A DNA stretch of 64,000 nucleotides, taken from NCBI GenBank assembly GCA_002408085.1, contig DHQL01000018.1:283913-347912 (forward strand), given 5' to 3'. This DNA is from Spirochaeta sp. UBA5339 (GTDB lineage Bacteria > Spirochaetota > Spirochaetia > DSM-2461). The notes below the pieces were generated by a model. The model made no database searches. It saw nothing but the letters and a program-made list of their open reading frames with translations, and was not told the origin of the DNA. The position numbers and the translations under genes are program-made. The stretch's first letter is position 1. The number at the start of each line of letters is the position of its first letter. Of the stretch, positions 26,690 to 36,176 are shown piece after piece.

Positions 26690-28792
26690 TCAGCTCGTCC
26701 GGGTCAGCTGAACAAAAACCGTATGGGTCCGGCTGCCCCGGCTCGGCAGGGTCGGCTCGGTGGAGGTCAGCATATTGGCAGATCCTCCGGAATCCACGGT
26801 ACTGGCTTCTCCGGTCAGCCTGGGCCAGAGTCCCTCATTGAGAGATACGGTCCCGGGAATAATCCCCGTGGTAATCTTCACAGGAACAGTTATCTCCCCG
26901 ACCGAACTGAACAGCCGGGCAGTGCAGCCGTCTTCCAGCCCTCTCGCCCCGGCATCATCGGGATGGACCCAGAGACTGGTCTCCTCCCGGGAACGGAACC
27001 CCTCCACATTGGCGAACTGTGAGTGAATTCCCTGCAAAGGATGAGGGGTAATCAGATTCAGAGGATAATCGGGATCATCGGGAACAATACCTCTGTAGTG
27101 AGGCCAGGGGGCAAAACCGGTCTTTTCATACTCCCGGGAGGCAATCTCAATTCTTCCAGAGGGAGTTCCCAGAGGATGGGCATCGGGATCAGAAATAAAG
27201 TCGGAAAAGGCGATGCGGTCGCTCTCCTCTCCGATAAAAATTCCATCCTGTTTAAAAGCCTCGATATCGGGAATATCAGAGTCCTGCAGAAAACCGTCCA
27301 ACCACTCCCGGGCGCTCTTTCCTCCCTCAGTATAGTTCTCAAAGAAGCCCAGGTGCCGGGACAGTTCAGAAAAGATCTCATAGTCCGTCAGCACACCGGC
27401 GGGAGGATCTACAGCCCTGGCCGAGTAAAGCAGAAAGTTACCGGCGGGAAAGACAATATCATCCCTCTCAAGAAAGGAAGCCACCGGAAATACAATGTCG
27501 CAGAGGGCCATTGTGGGAGTCATAAAGAAATCATGACCAATGACAAGTTCCAGATTCTGAAAGGCCCTGATATTCTTTGTGATGTCACTGCCCTGTGCGG
27601 CCAGGTTGCTGCCTGTCAGATAGGCCCCTTTGAACTTTCCTTCAAGCATATGGTCAGGCCATTCATATACGGGAATCACGGGGTCAGAATTATGGGGAAC
27701 CGGTAGAAAACTGCACCGGGGACCGGGCATTCTGCCCCAGAAGAAACCGCCGGAACTGCCTCCGGACACTCCCACATTACCTGTAGCCACCTGCAGAGCT
27801 GCAGGCATCCGGACGTTTTCCTCGCCTCCGATGGCCCTCTGCAGGGAGAGTCCCGGGAGAAGAGCAGCCGGTTTTGTTCTACCGTAGAGATCGGCCAGCT
27901 TCTCAATAGTTTTAACGGGAATCCGGCAGAGTTCCGATGCCCACTCCGGACTCTTGGGAATACCGTCAGTCTCACCCATCACATAGGCCTTGAGTTCGGA
28001 AAAACCATGGCTGTAGCGGTCAATAAAGTCATGATCCTGAAGGCCGTTTCTGAATATATGGTAGAGAAGGGCTGCCATCAGAGCAAAATCTGTACCGGGT
28101 CGTATGGGAATCCACCAGGTTCCCAGGGACTTTGCGGTTCGGGTCTCACGGGGGTCGATTACCACAATGGGAATACCCCTTTTTTTTGCCTCCATTATTC
28201 TGGGAGTCATCTCGCAGCCCATGCGTGTGTCGAAGGCATTGTACCCCCACAGGATAATCAGCTCTGAGTGAGACAGATTACCCGCATCCATCCCGCAGAG
28301 TCTTGTACCGAAAAGATAGGGTATGGCAAAGAGAGCGGCATGGTTGCTGTAGTTCCCGCCGCAGCGTGTCGCCCCGCCCCATTGTGTCAGAAAACGTGAA
28401 CTCAGATGGGAGTTATTGTGCAGGGCTCCGCGGCAGGAACCGCCGCTGGAGAGATCCAGCAGGGATGTACAGCCGTATTTCTCTTTAAAAGAGGCAAGCC
28501 GGGAAGCTGCAAGATCCAGGGCTTCGTCCCATGCGGCCTCCCGGAAGTCCCTGAGCGCCTCTTCTGCACTGGTCCAGCGCCTGGGACGCCCGTCAATCCT
28601 GATAAGAGGTTTTGTAAGACGGTCCGGATGCTGATCCATCTTCATGGCCTGAAAGCCCTTGCGGCATCCCTTCATATAGGGGGTTCCCAGGGGATTGTTT
28701 GTGATCCGAAGGACCCTGCCCTCATCCACCTGGGCAATCAGGGGACAGCCGCCCCCGCAGTCTTTATTACAGCTTACTGGTACTCTTTTCAT
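26690..28792 (-). CDS. Molybdopterin-dependent oxidoreductase (formate dehydrogenase/DMSO reductase family)
   Basis: 700 residues from ATG 28792, the start that places the [4Fe-4S] cysteines at C8, C12, C16 and C43 (CNKDCGGGC...KGC). Molybdopterin domains follow, with LWGYNAFDTR, VVIDPRETRTAKSLGTWWIPIRPGTDFALMAALL-like segments and a C-terminal MopB-CT barrel (PLNLITPHPLQGIHSQFANV, WVHPDDAGARGLEDG). Cys 144 in TRCGGNYSN is the likely metal ligand (inference). No twin-arginine signal, so cytoplasmic. No electron-transfer subunit is adjacent; the substrate is unknown. Confidence 0.88.
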   Translation of the reverse strand: MKRVPVSCNKDCGGGCPLIAQVDEGRVLRITNNPLGTPYMKGCRKGFQAMKMDQHPDRLTKPLIRIDGRPRRWTSAEEALRDFREAAWDEALDLAASRLASFKEKYGCTSLLDLSSGGSCRGALHNNSHLSSRFLTQWGGATRCGGNYSNHAALFAIPYLFGTRLCGMDAGNLSHSELIILWGYNAFDTRMGCEMTPRIMEAKKRGIPIVVIDPRETRTAKSLGTWWIPIRPGTDFALMAALLYHIFRNGLQDHDFIDRYSHGFSELKAYVMGETDGIPKSPEWASELCRIPVKTIEKLADLYGRTKPAALLPGLSLQRAIGGEENVRMPAALQVATGNVGVSGGSSGGFFWGRMPGPRCSFLPVPHNSDPVIPVYEWPDHMLEGKFKGAYLTGSNLAAQGSDITKNIRAFQNLELVIGHDFFMTPTMALCDIVFPVASFLERDDIVFPAGNFLLYSARAVDPPAGVLTDYEIFSELSRHLGFFENYTEGGKSAREWLDGFLQDSDIPDIEAFKQDGIFIGEESDRIAFSDFISDPDAHPLGTPSGRIEIASREYEKTGFAPWPHYRGIVPDDPDYPLNLITPHPLQGIHSQFANVEGFRSREETSLWVHPDDAGARGLEDGCTARLFSSVGEITVPVKITTGIIPGTVSLNEGLWPRLTGEASTVDSGGSANMLTSTEPTLPSRGSRTHTVFVQLTRTS

Positions 28793-28835
28793 GGGAGCTA
28801 TTCTACCTTGCCCCGGCAGTGATGGGAAAGGTCTA

Positions 28836-30077
28836 TCAGGGGGGGAATCCGGCACGGATCGCTTCCAGTTCGGCTCTGATCTCATTCTCCTTTTCTGGTT
28901 GAAGCATAAAAGCCTTCATTGCCTCTGATGCCGCATTGGAGATTCCGGGATCACAGGCTCTGTCAAAAAACGGGGATAGGTCATGAGCATCTGAAAGGAG
29001 ACAGTAACCGGCCGCAAGAAAGGGGTCTTTCGGAGGCTTCAGATCATTCCTGGGAGATAGGGAAGTTCCCTTCATCAGCTCCTGTGCTTCCGGTCCGGCC
29101 ATAAATTTCAGAAAAAGACGGGCCTCTTCCGGATGCTCTGCAGCGGAAGGGATATGGAGAGTCCCAGTGGGAGCCAGCTCGCTGACCCCGGCTTCAGGCG
29201 ACAGGGCTGGAAAGGGGAAAAAGCCCATACTGTCCATCACACCCTCTTCCTCCAGGGGAACCTCAATAAAGCTGCCCATCAGACACATCGCCGCCTCCCC
29301 GCCGGTAAGCAGGTCCAGTGCATCAAACCAGGACAGCTCCTCGTGGGCCGAATGAAAATAACCCCTGCCGATAAAATCCCGCCACCGGGAGAAGACCGAG
29401 TCCAGCCGGTGATCAAGCCAGGAAATCCTGCCGGCAAGAAGGTCACGATGGAACTCATAACCATTTATCCGAAGGTTCAGATAATCAAACCACAGGGCCG
29501 CTGTCCACGGGAACTTTGTCCCCAGGGTAAAGGGAGTAATCCCCCTCTGCATCAGTCTGGAACAGAGGAGTTCCAGATCCTCCCAGGTCTCCGGCACTTC
29601 AAGCCCGGCCTCTTGAAAGAGGTCTTTTCTGTAATAGACTCCCCAGTGATAAAAGGCAAAAGGAATTCCATAGGGAATACCCCCCACTGACAGTCCCTCC
29701 CGTGATGAGGCCATTAGCTCATAGAGACCCTCTTCCTCCCAGATATCATCAAGACCGAGGAGTAGACCCATTCTTGCAGCCTCGGTCATTGCAAATCCAT
29801 TTGACCAGATAAGGAGATCCGGAGAGTCAGCTGTCAGGAATGAGACTATCCTGCTCTCATAACTGCTGTGATCAAAGCTGCGGACGGTCACTTCAATATG
29901 GGGATACTCCTTCTCAAAGAGGGAGACCGCACGGGAAAGACTGCTGCGGGGAGATCCGGAACTGAGATTTGAATAGAGAAGCAGTTCTCCTGGACTCTCC
30001 TTATCTCCCGATGCGGACAGAAATGAAAGGGGCAGTAAAAGCAGGCTGAAAATCAGCAGGAGAGGGATGCGCGTCAT
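28836..30077 (-). CDS. Extracellular solute-binding protein, family 1
   Basis: 413 residues with a signal peptide (1-22, ending FLSAS) and the family 1 sugar-binding fold: LFEKEYPHIEVTVRSF, SPDLLIWSNGFAM, YYRKDLFQEAGLEVPETWEDLELLC, GGEAAMCLMGSF. No lipobox is visible. There are no ABC permease or ATPase genes beside it, so it is an orphan that must share membrane subunits or act as a sensor ligand carrier. It ends 43 bases before the molybdopterin oxidoreductase, apparently in one transcript. Confidence 0.88.
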   Translation of the reverse strand: MTRIPLLLIFSLLLLPLSFLSASGDKESPGELLLYSNLSSGSPRSSLSRAVSLFEKEYPHIEVTVRSFDHSSYESRIVSFLTADSPDLLIWSNGFAMTEAARMGLLLGLDDIWEEEGLYELMASSREGLSVGGIPYGIPFAFYHWGVYYRKDLFQEAGLEVPETWEDLELLCSRLMQRGITPFTLGTKFPWTAALWFDYLNLRINGYEFHRDLLAGRISWLDHRLDSVFSRWRDFIGRGYFHSAHEELSWFDALDLLTGGEAAMCLMGSFIEVPLEEEGVMDSMGFFPFPALSPEAGVSELAPTGTLHIPSAAEHPEEARLFLKFMAGPEAQELMKGTSLSPRNDLKPPKDPFLAAGYCLLSDAHDLSPFFDRACDPGISNAASEAMKAFMLQPEKENEIRAELEAIRAGFPP

Positions 30078-30255
30078 CTGTAAACTCCTTCATTCTCTAT
30101 TGTGGGATTACTGAACCCTGCTGTCAATAAAGTGAATAAGGTTTCACACAATGCATGATTTCGGGAATTTTGCGATAGTTAGTCTCTCAATTATCTGATA
30201 CTTTATTGTTAAAATGAACATTAATGCTCTAAACTGTTAGGCATGGAGAGGAAAT

Positions 30256-31263
30256 ATGTTAGGTAGAAAGATAATAATCAGTATATCGGCGGTGCTGGCA
30301 GTGCTTCTTGCAGCCGGCGGTGTCATATTCTATTTCTATACAAGGGAAGCTGTTGTAATGCGCAGCCCCATGCTTGTTCAGGAAACCCCCATTATCACCT
30401 ACCTTAATGGCGAGGTCTATCTGGCTGAAGAGGGAAGCGAAGAATGGACTGAACCGGAAGCCGGTCAGAAACTGAAGCAGGGAACCCTTCTGAAAACCGG
30501 AATTGACGGTGAGATAGATGTCCGGCTCTCCTCGGACACTCTCCTGAGAATGGATAACAACTCCCTGATGCTGCTGGAAAAATCGACTCTGAAAAACGTC
30601 AACATTACCCTGGAAGAGGGACGGCTTTACAGCCGTTTTCACAAGCTCTTCAAGGAACAGAACATTGTAGTTAATACTGGAACGGTTGTGGCAGGTGTGA
30701 GGGGAACAGACCTGGTTTTTGAGACCACCGTGGACGAGACGGTTGTCTATGCTCTTTCCGGAATAACCGAGATATACAATCCCGAATATCCCGATGAGAA
30801 GCTTCTCCTCTCCTTTCAGAGAAGCACCGTGGTAAAAGAGGGAGAAGCCCCCTCAGCCCCCAGACAGATGAATGCCGCAGACGTACAGGATTTCCAGAAC
30901 ACCATCAATGCCATACACGGTGATACTGTACTCCTTGTCACAAGGGCCATACAGTTTAAGGCTAACTCCCCACAGATACTGGACTCCTCGAAACCGGAAC
31001 TGGAACGGCTCCAGGCCCAGATCGCGGATACCAAATACCGTATCCGGATCATCGGCCATACGGCTGATATTGGAGCCTCGGGGGCACAGCTGAGACTCTC
31101 CATGGAGAGGGCTCAGTCCATCAAGGACTACCTGGTGGAAAACGGAATTGCAGAAAGAAGACTCGAGGTGGCAGGATACGGCGGCTCCAAACCCATTGCC
31201 GACAATGAAAGCGATGAGGGCAAGGCCCGGAACCGCAGGGTTGAGTTTGTAATAATCGAGTAG
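30256..31263 (+). CDS. FecR-domain / OmpA-domain envelope protein
   Basis: 335 residues: an uncleaved or signal-type helix (about 4-27), a FecR domain (about 48-185, with LLKTGIDGEIDVRLSSDTLLRMDNNS and VVAGVRGTDLVFE), and a C-terminal OmpA peptidoglycan-binding domain (about 235-335, with RIIGHTADIGASG and SMERAQSIKDYLVENGI...NRRVEFVI). It would be anchored in the inner membrane and hold peptidoglycan. FecR alone with OmpA, without a sigma factor nearby, suggests a structural rather than regulatory role. Confidence 0.88.
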   Translation: MLGRKIIISISAVLAVLLAAGGVIFYFYTREAVVMRSPMLVQETPIITYLNGEVYLAEEGSEEWTEPEAGQKLKQGTLLKTGIDGEIDVRLSSDTLLRMDNNSLMLLEKSTLKNVNITLEEGRLYSRFHKLFKEQNIVVNTGTVVAGVRGTDLVFETTVDETVVYALSGITEIYNPEYPDEKLLLSFQRSTVVKEGEAPSAPRQMNAADVQDFQNTINAIHGDTVLLVTRAIQFKANSPQILDSSKPELERLQAQIADTKYRIRIIGHTADIGASGAQLRLSMERAQSIKDYLVENGIAERRLEVAGYGGSKPIADNESDEGKARNRRVEFVIIE

Positions 31264-31341
31264 ACCTGTAATTAACCAGACTATAGTCAGGCCCACTGTT
31301 TTCAGTATAATCAAAGCATCCCGGATTCCTAAGGAAGAGCA

Positions 31342-32055
31342 ATGTTTATACTGAAGAAATCAGACAACAGCGGAGAGTATAGAGTCAGTCCCGAAAAGAT
31401 TATCTGCATCGGACGGAACTACCTTGAGCATGTGAAAGAGGGCAAACTCATTCACGGGGAGAGTGAGAATATTGAGGTTCCGAAAGAGCCCGTCATCTTC
31501 CCCAAATTTCCCAATGCCCTTATCCCCTCGGGAGCCGATATCATCATCCCGAAAATCATCGATGACTACGGCTTCGAAAATCCCCGGACCGACTACGAAG
31601 GGGAGCTGGCCATCCTTATCGGAAAGGACTGCAAACACGTCAGTGAGGAGGATGCCTACTCGGTAATCGAAGGCTTTACCTGTCTTCTCGATGTGAGCCA
31701 GCGGAACATTCAGAACGGCGACCGCTCGGGATGGTTCAGAGGGAAGTCCTTTGATACCTTTGCCCCCCTGGGGCCTGTTCTGGCTCCCATAGAGTCACTG
31801 AAAGATCCCCAGAATCTTAAGATTGAAACCAGGCTGAACGGAAAGACCGTTCAGAGCGCCAATACCAGCCAGATGATCTTTTCCATCAGAAGGCTGATTG
31901 CCTACCTGTCCCGGAACTTCACCCTGAAGAAGGGGGACATCATTGCTACCGGAACTCCCAGCGGTGTGGGGCCCCTCTCACCAGGAGATGTGGTAGAGGT
32001 TGAGATCGAAGGAATCGGAGTGCTGAAAAACCGGGTTGTAAAAGAAACCTTATAG
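31342..32055 (+). CDS. Fumarylacetoacetate hydrolase family protein
   Basis: 237 residues of the FAH fold: KIICIGRNYLEHVKE, metal-ligand region TDYEGELAILIGKDC, GFTCLLDVSQRN, GWFRGKSFDTFAPLGPVL and ATGTPSGVGPLSPGD. The family cleaves or tautomerises or decarboxylates 2-oxo acids such as acylpyruvates or oxaloacetate. Which applies here is not determinable. Monocistronic with a strong terminator. Confidence 0.92.
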   Translation: MFILKKSDNSGEYRVSPEKIICIGRNYLEHVKEGKLIHGESENIEVPKEPVIFPKFPNALIPSGADIIIPKIIDDYGFENPRTDYEGELAILIGKDCKHVSEEDAYSVIEGFTCLLDVSQRNIQNGDRSGWFRGKSFDTFAPLGPVLAPIESLKDPQNLKIETRLNGKTVQSANTSQMIFSIRRLIAYLSRNFTLKKGDIIATGTPSGVGPLSPGDVVEVEIEGIGVLKNRVVKETL

Positions 32056-32071
32056 CCGTCCCCCTCAAATA

Positions 32072-32110
32072 AAAAACCGCTCCTCCGGAATCCGGGTGGG
32101 AGCGGTTTTT
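32072..32110. terminator. Bidirectional intrinsic terminator
   Basis: 12-base arms AAAAACCGCTCC / GGAGCGGTTTTT around a 15-nt loop, serving both the FAH gene (+) and the ABC transporter operon (-). Confidence 0.9.
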
Positions 32111-32165
32111 GAAGTCGATTTTTGAGCACTCAGCCACCGGAACTCTGACGGGAGCCGAAGGAATC

Positions 32166-33452
32166 TTACTCCTCTGTCTCTTCCTTCTTCTTTGCTGTGG
32201 CCGCCTTCCAGGCATGGAGACCGAGGGAGACCCCGATAACCCCGTATACGACGAAGGAGCGGAAGAACTCACCGATCTGGGCGTCTCCGAAGAGCACCTT
32301 TCCCGCCGTGGGGGAAACGATAAACACCGAGTGGAAGAGAATAACACCCACAAGGGCCTGCCAGATATTGGCCTTGGTTACCGAAGCACCACCGATCAGG
32401 ATCGCGGCGATGGAGAACATCCCCACCTGCATATGGGAGCCGTAGGTATTCATGGTACCGATATTCTGGAGGAAGATAATCTGCCCCCAGGAGGCGAATA
32501 CTGTGGAAAGAATAACCGCGATGATTCTGGTCTGATCCACATTGATACCCGCAACAGAGGCGATGTGCTGGCTCCGGCCAATGGCCTTGAAGTCCTGTCC
32601 CAGCTTGGTCTTCATAATCAGAATATTGAAGAGACAGAGCCCCACAATCAGCAGCCATGTCACAACGGGCGCCTTGATATTGGCCAGCATTCTGAAGGTG
32701 GGAACCAACAGGATCACCAGACTGACCACTACAAGAATCATATTGGGAATCAGTGAAGCCACGGGAGTCTTGAATCCCCTCTTTCTGTTTCTGATAATCT
32801 TGAAGGCGATCAGTGCAAGAGCGGCGGCAATCAGCAGCTGCCAGACGTTGACCTGAAGAACATAGTCAAGGGCGTACTTCATCCCCTCGCCGTGTTTGGA
32901 GCCGAGGCTGATGGTGTTTCTAAGACCGATTCCATCGGGCTTCACCATGGGAGTTCCGGGCTTCATGGGAATCAGGGTTCCCACCAGGAAGAGAAATACA
33001 AACTGGTAGAGACCGTTGGCAAAGTAGCCGACGATCAGACCGGCAATCATCTCCTGTCCTTTGGTCTTGTTGAAGAGGACCCCTGTCTGCCACCCCAGAA
33101 CCACCGCCACGGGAGTGGCGATAAGCACGGTGAGCAGAATACCGGGAATACCGGTGATTCCCCAGTAGGTCACCATAATCAGACCGAGCTGGCCGGCCAT
33201 GGCCCCCACAACAATACCGAAGTTGAGTCCCACACCCGCCAGGATGGGGATAATCAGTGAGAGTACGAGGAAGGAGTTTCTTCCGATTCTCGAAACAAGC
33301 TCACGGACCATAAAGTGAAAGGGGAGGTCCGAAAGGATAACACCGATCACAGTCAGCACAGTGAAAATGATCACAACGATATTCTGACGGAGGATTTCCT
33401 TGATATCTTTTTTCTCCTGAAGGCGGAGCTGGGGCTTAATCTTATTTTCCAT
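32166..33452 (-). CDS. ABC transporter permease (BPD_transp_2, nucleoside/simple-sugar type), second permease
   Basis: 428 residues with about ten membrane helices. The family signature is seen as ILAGVGLNFGIVVGAMAGQLGLIM and AAILIGGASVTKANIWQALVGVILFHS. Start overlaps the end of the first permease gene by 11 bases. With the double-domain ATPase and DUF3798 binding protein it completes an importer related to nucleoside/ribose systems. Last gene of the operon, ended by the shared terminator. Confidence 0.9.
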   Translation of the reverse strand: MENKIKPQLRLQEKKDIKEILRQNIVVIIFTVLTVIGVILSDLPFHFMVRELVSRIGRNSFLVLSLIIPILAGVGLNFGIVVGAMAGQLGLIMVTYWGITGIPGILLTVLIATPVAVVLGWQTGVLFNKTKGQEMIAGLIVGYFANGLYQFVFLFLVGTLIPMKPGTPMVKPDGIGLRNTISLGSKHGEGMKYALDYVLQVNVWQLLIAAALALIAFKIIRNRKRGFKTPVASLIPNMILVVVSLVILLVPTFRMLANIKAPVVTWLLIVGLCLFNILIMKTKLGQDFKAIGRSQHIASVAGINVDQTRIIAVILSTVFASWGQIIFLQNIGTMNTYGSHMQVGMFSIAAILIGGASVTKANIWQALVGVILFHSVFIVSPTAGKVLFGDAQIGEFFRSFVVYGVIGVSLGLHAWKAATAKKKEETEE

Positions 33453-34476
33453 TGCTGTTCACCTTTGTCAGGGCATACAGGATAATTCCGTTCTGTACGA
33501 CCATTCTGATTATTTCCGAGAGGTTTCCTTCGGGAAAAACCTCATTGGCCACGGGCAGGGCCACCGCCAGAAGTCCCTGAAAGAGGGTAACCCCGATGAT
33601 TACATGTGAAACCTTTGCCCGCTGTGCAGTAGCACCGCCGATAAGAATCGAGGCAACCGCCGGGAAGGCCATCATCAGAGGGGCCAGGTAGAGCTGTACA
33701 AAGCCGAAGCTCTGGGAGTAGACAATAATTCCCACCGCACCAAGTACTGTGGAAAGGATATTGGCAACAATTCTGTTCCGGTCGATATTTACACCCGAAG
33801 CCTTTGCGAAGTTGGGATTCATCCCTCCCGCCAGAGTCTCTGTCCCCACCTTTGATTTGGTGAAGAGATAAACCAGAAAACAGGCACCGAAGAATGTCAG
33901 CAGCAGTCCCGTGGGGATATGAACACCGAAAATCTCAAAGGCAAGAAAGTCATTGAGGATCAGACCGTAGGAGTTGTCCAGGGGGAAAGTGTTTCTCAGT
34001 CCCTTACCCAGGGGCCACTTCATTGTTCCGCTCTGGAAGGGAAGAATGATCCAGAAGATACACATAGCCGATACGGCTGCAAAACCTGTATAGGTGGCGA
34101 TGGTCATCTCCGCACCCTTAACCACATTCAGAAGACGGCCGTAGAAGTAACCGACAATAACCGCAAAGGGCAGTGAGATCAGTACGGCTCCCACAAGACC
34201 GGAAAAACCTGTCATTCCGATTTCCAGGCTGATTACAATACCCAGAAGCCCGGTGATAATTCCGATGGGCAGGGCGAAGTTGGGGCCCGTACCGGACTGG
34301 ATGGAGGGAACCATGGCCAGAACCAGGATTCCGTACATTCCCATACGTTTGATTATATCGGTGATCTGCTGTGCCACCGGCAGACCGAGGGCTGCTCCCA
34401 AAAAGAAGACCCCCAGAAACAGAGAGGTAATAATCAGACGGGGCAGCCCGATTTTGTTCATAATTAAGTCTTTCAT
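33442..34476 (-). CDS. ABC transporter permease (BPD_transp_2), first permease
   Basis: 344 residues, nine to ten membrane helices; signatures SIQSGTGPNFALPIGIITGLLGI and MNPNFAKASGVNIDRNRIVANILSTVLG and ASILIGGATAQRAKVSHVIIGVTLFQG. ATG 34476 has an AGGAGG site and overlaps the ATPase stop by four bases. Forms a heterodimeric membrane channel with the second permease. Confidence 0.9.
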   Translation of the reverse strand: MKDLIMNKIGLPRLIITSLFLGVFFLGAALGLPVAQQITDIIKRMGMYGILVLAMVPSIQSGTGPNFALPIGIITGLLGIVISLEIGMTGFSGLVGAVLISLPFAVIVGYFYGRLLNVVKGAEMTIATYTGFAAVSAMCIFWIILPFQSGTMKWPLGKGLRNTFPLDNSYGLILNDFLAFEIFGVHIPTGLLLTFFGACFLVYLFTKSKVGTETLAGGMNPNFAKASGVNIDRNRIVANILSTVLGAVGIIVYSQSFGFVQLYLAPLMMAFPAVASILIGGATAQRAKVSHVIIGVTLFQGLLAVALPVANEVFPEGNLSEIIRMVVQNGIILYALTKVNSNGK

Positions 34477-36068
34477 TTTTCCTCCTTCCCGGGGTCATCA
34501 CTGATACCGGACATCAGGAGACCGTATTTGGCATCCGAGGCATCGGGGGGCAGGATTCCCGCAACCTTTCCTTCGGCAACAATGGCAATTCTGTCGGAGA
34601 TGGTTCTAAGCTCGGCCAGTTCGGAGGAGGTGATAACAATGGTCATCCCCAGCTCCTTGTTCAGCCTTACCAGAACATCGAGAACCAGTTTTTTGGCTCC
34701 GATATCGATTCCTCTGGTGGGTTCAGAGATAAAGAGTATCCTGGGCTCCTGGGTCAGGGCCCGGGCGATGCAGACCTTCTGCTGGTTTCCTCCGGACAGA
34801 CGTCCTGCATTCTGAAAGGGACCGGTACAGCGTATGTCAAAGTCCTTTATCATCTTCTCCGCATGGGATGTAATGGCCTTGCCGTCCTGCATCTTGAAGA
34901 GCTTGAAGTTTCTGATGAACTTCTCCTTCACCTTCAGGGCGGTAAAAACGGTGTTCAGGGCGATTGACTCATCGAGAATCAGTCCCACTCCCCGGCGGTC
35001 TTCGGAAACAAAGGCCACATCTTTTTTCAGCATTTCCAGGGTATCGTTCAGGGGGGCAGTCTCACCGTTGTAGCTGATCTCACCGGTGGTAGGATACATA
35101 CCCATTACACCATTGGCGATACCGATCTTCCCCTGACCCGCCAGACCGCCGATACCGAGAATCTCTCCCTCATAGATGGAGAGGTCGATTCCCTTTACCA
35201 GCTCACCGGGCATGTTTACATGGAGGTTTTTCAGATCCATCAAAACCTTCCTGTCACCCTCTGAAGAACTCTTCTCCTTCTGATTCAGTTCGACCTTCCG
35301 GCCGACCATCAGCTCGGCAATCTCCTCCACACTGGTGTCGGAGGTCTTCTTGCAGGCCACCAGTTCACCGTCCCTGAGGATGGTTACCTCATCGGAGACC
35401 TCCATTACCTCGTCCAGACGGTGGGTAATAAAGAGGATGGCAATGCCTTCGGCAGCCAGCTTTTTCATGGTGGCCAGAAGGTTGTCCGCCTCACTCTCTG
35501 TGAGAACCGCGGTGGGTTCATCAAAAACCAGAATTTCCAGTCCGGTTTTATCTATCTCGCGGGCAATTTCAACAAACTGCATATGGCCGACGGGCAGACC
35601 CGCAACCTCCGCGTACTCTTCTATATTTATTTCAAGTTTATCCAGGGCCCTGCGGGCATCGGCATTCATGGTTTTTGTATCAATTGTTTTGAGCCGTTCA
35701 CCCAGGACTTTGCTGACGGGATTGTGTTTGGTTACTTCCCTGTTCAGTTTGATGTTTTCTGTGATTGTAAATGAAGGAATCAGCATGAATTCCTGATGTA
35801 CCATTCCGATATTGGCCTTCATGGCCTCTTTGGGGGATGTGATCTTTACGGGTTTGCCGTCGATCAGAATCTCACCGGAATAACCGCCGGTACTGTGAAT
35901 CACTTCCATTCCGAAAAGGATATTCATAAGTGTGGACTTTCCGGCACCGTTTTCACCCAGCAGGCAGTGAATTTCGCCGGCTTTCAGACTCAGATCTACG
36001 CCTTTAAGAACCTTGTGTCCACCATAGTCCTTTTCTATATTCTTCATTTGGAGCAAGCAGTTGTCCAA
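34473..36068 (-). CDS. ABC transporter ATP-binding protein with two ABC domains (sugar/nucleoside type)
   Basis: 531 residues. Domain 1: Walker A LGENGAGKST (about 37-46), Walker B EILVFDEPTAVLTE. Domain 2, from about 265: degenerate Walker A GGLAGQGKIGIANGVMG as is normal for the second half of this class, signature LSGGNQQKVCIARAL, and Walker B ILFISEPTRGIDIG. The first half lacks the canonical LSGGQ, reading GLPVGHMQFVEIAREI, also usual for the family. It powers the two permeases. Confidence 0.93.
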   Translation of the reverse strand: MDNCLLQMKNIEKDYGGHKVLKGVDLSLKAGEIHCLLGENGAGKSTLMNILFGMEVIHSTGGYSGEILIDGKPVKITSPKEAMKANIGMVHQEFMLIPSFTITENIKLNREVTKHNPVSKVLGERLKTIDTKTMNADARRALDKLEINIEEYAEVAGLPVGHMQFVEIAREIDKTGLEILVFDEPTAVLTESEADNLLATMKKLAAEGIAILFITHRLDEVMEVSDEVTILRDGELVACKKTSDTSVEEIAELMVGRKVELNQKEKSSSEGDRKVLMDLKNLHVNMPGELVKGIDLSIYEGEILGIGGLAGQGKIGIANGVMGMYPTTGEISYNGETAPLNDTLEMLKKDVAFVSEDRRGVGLILDESIALNTVFTALKVKEKFIRNFKLFKMQDGKAITSHAEKMIKDFDIRCTGPFQNAGRLSGGNQQKVCIARALTQEPRILFISEPTRGIDIGAKKLVLDVLVRLNKELGMTIVITSSELAELRTISDRIAIVAEGKVAGILPPDASDAKYGLLMSGISDDPGKEEK

Positions 36069-36097
36069 TTTGTATCTCCTGTTTTTGAGATGTAGTG

Positions 36098-36123
36098 AAA
36101 GGAGCGCCGGATGGCGCCCCTTT
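36098..36123 (-). terminator. Intra-operon hairpin behind the binding-protein gene
   Basis: 11-base arms, AAAGGAGCGCC and GGCGCCCCTTT, with one mismatch and a 4-nt loop, between the DUF3798 gene and the ATPase gene. Likely a partial terminator or 3' stabiliser that lets the binding protein be made in excess over the transporter. Confidence 0.55.
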
Positions 36124-36176
36124 CTGTCTTGATTAAGACCTGTGCCTAATAACTGTTTTAATAAAGGTATTAGAAA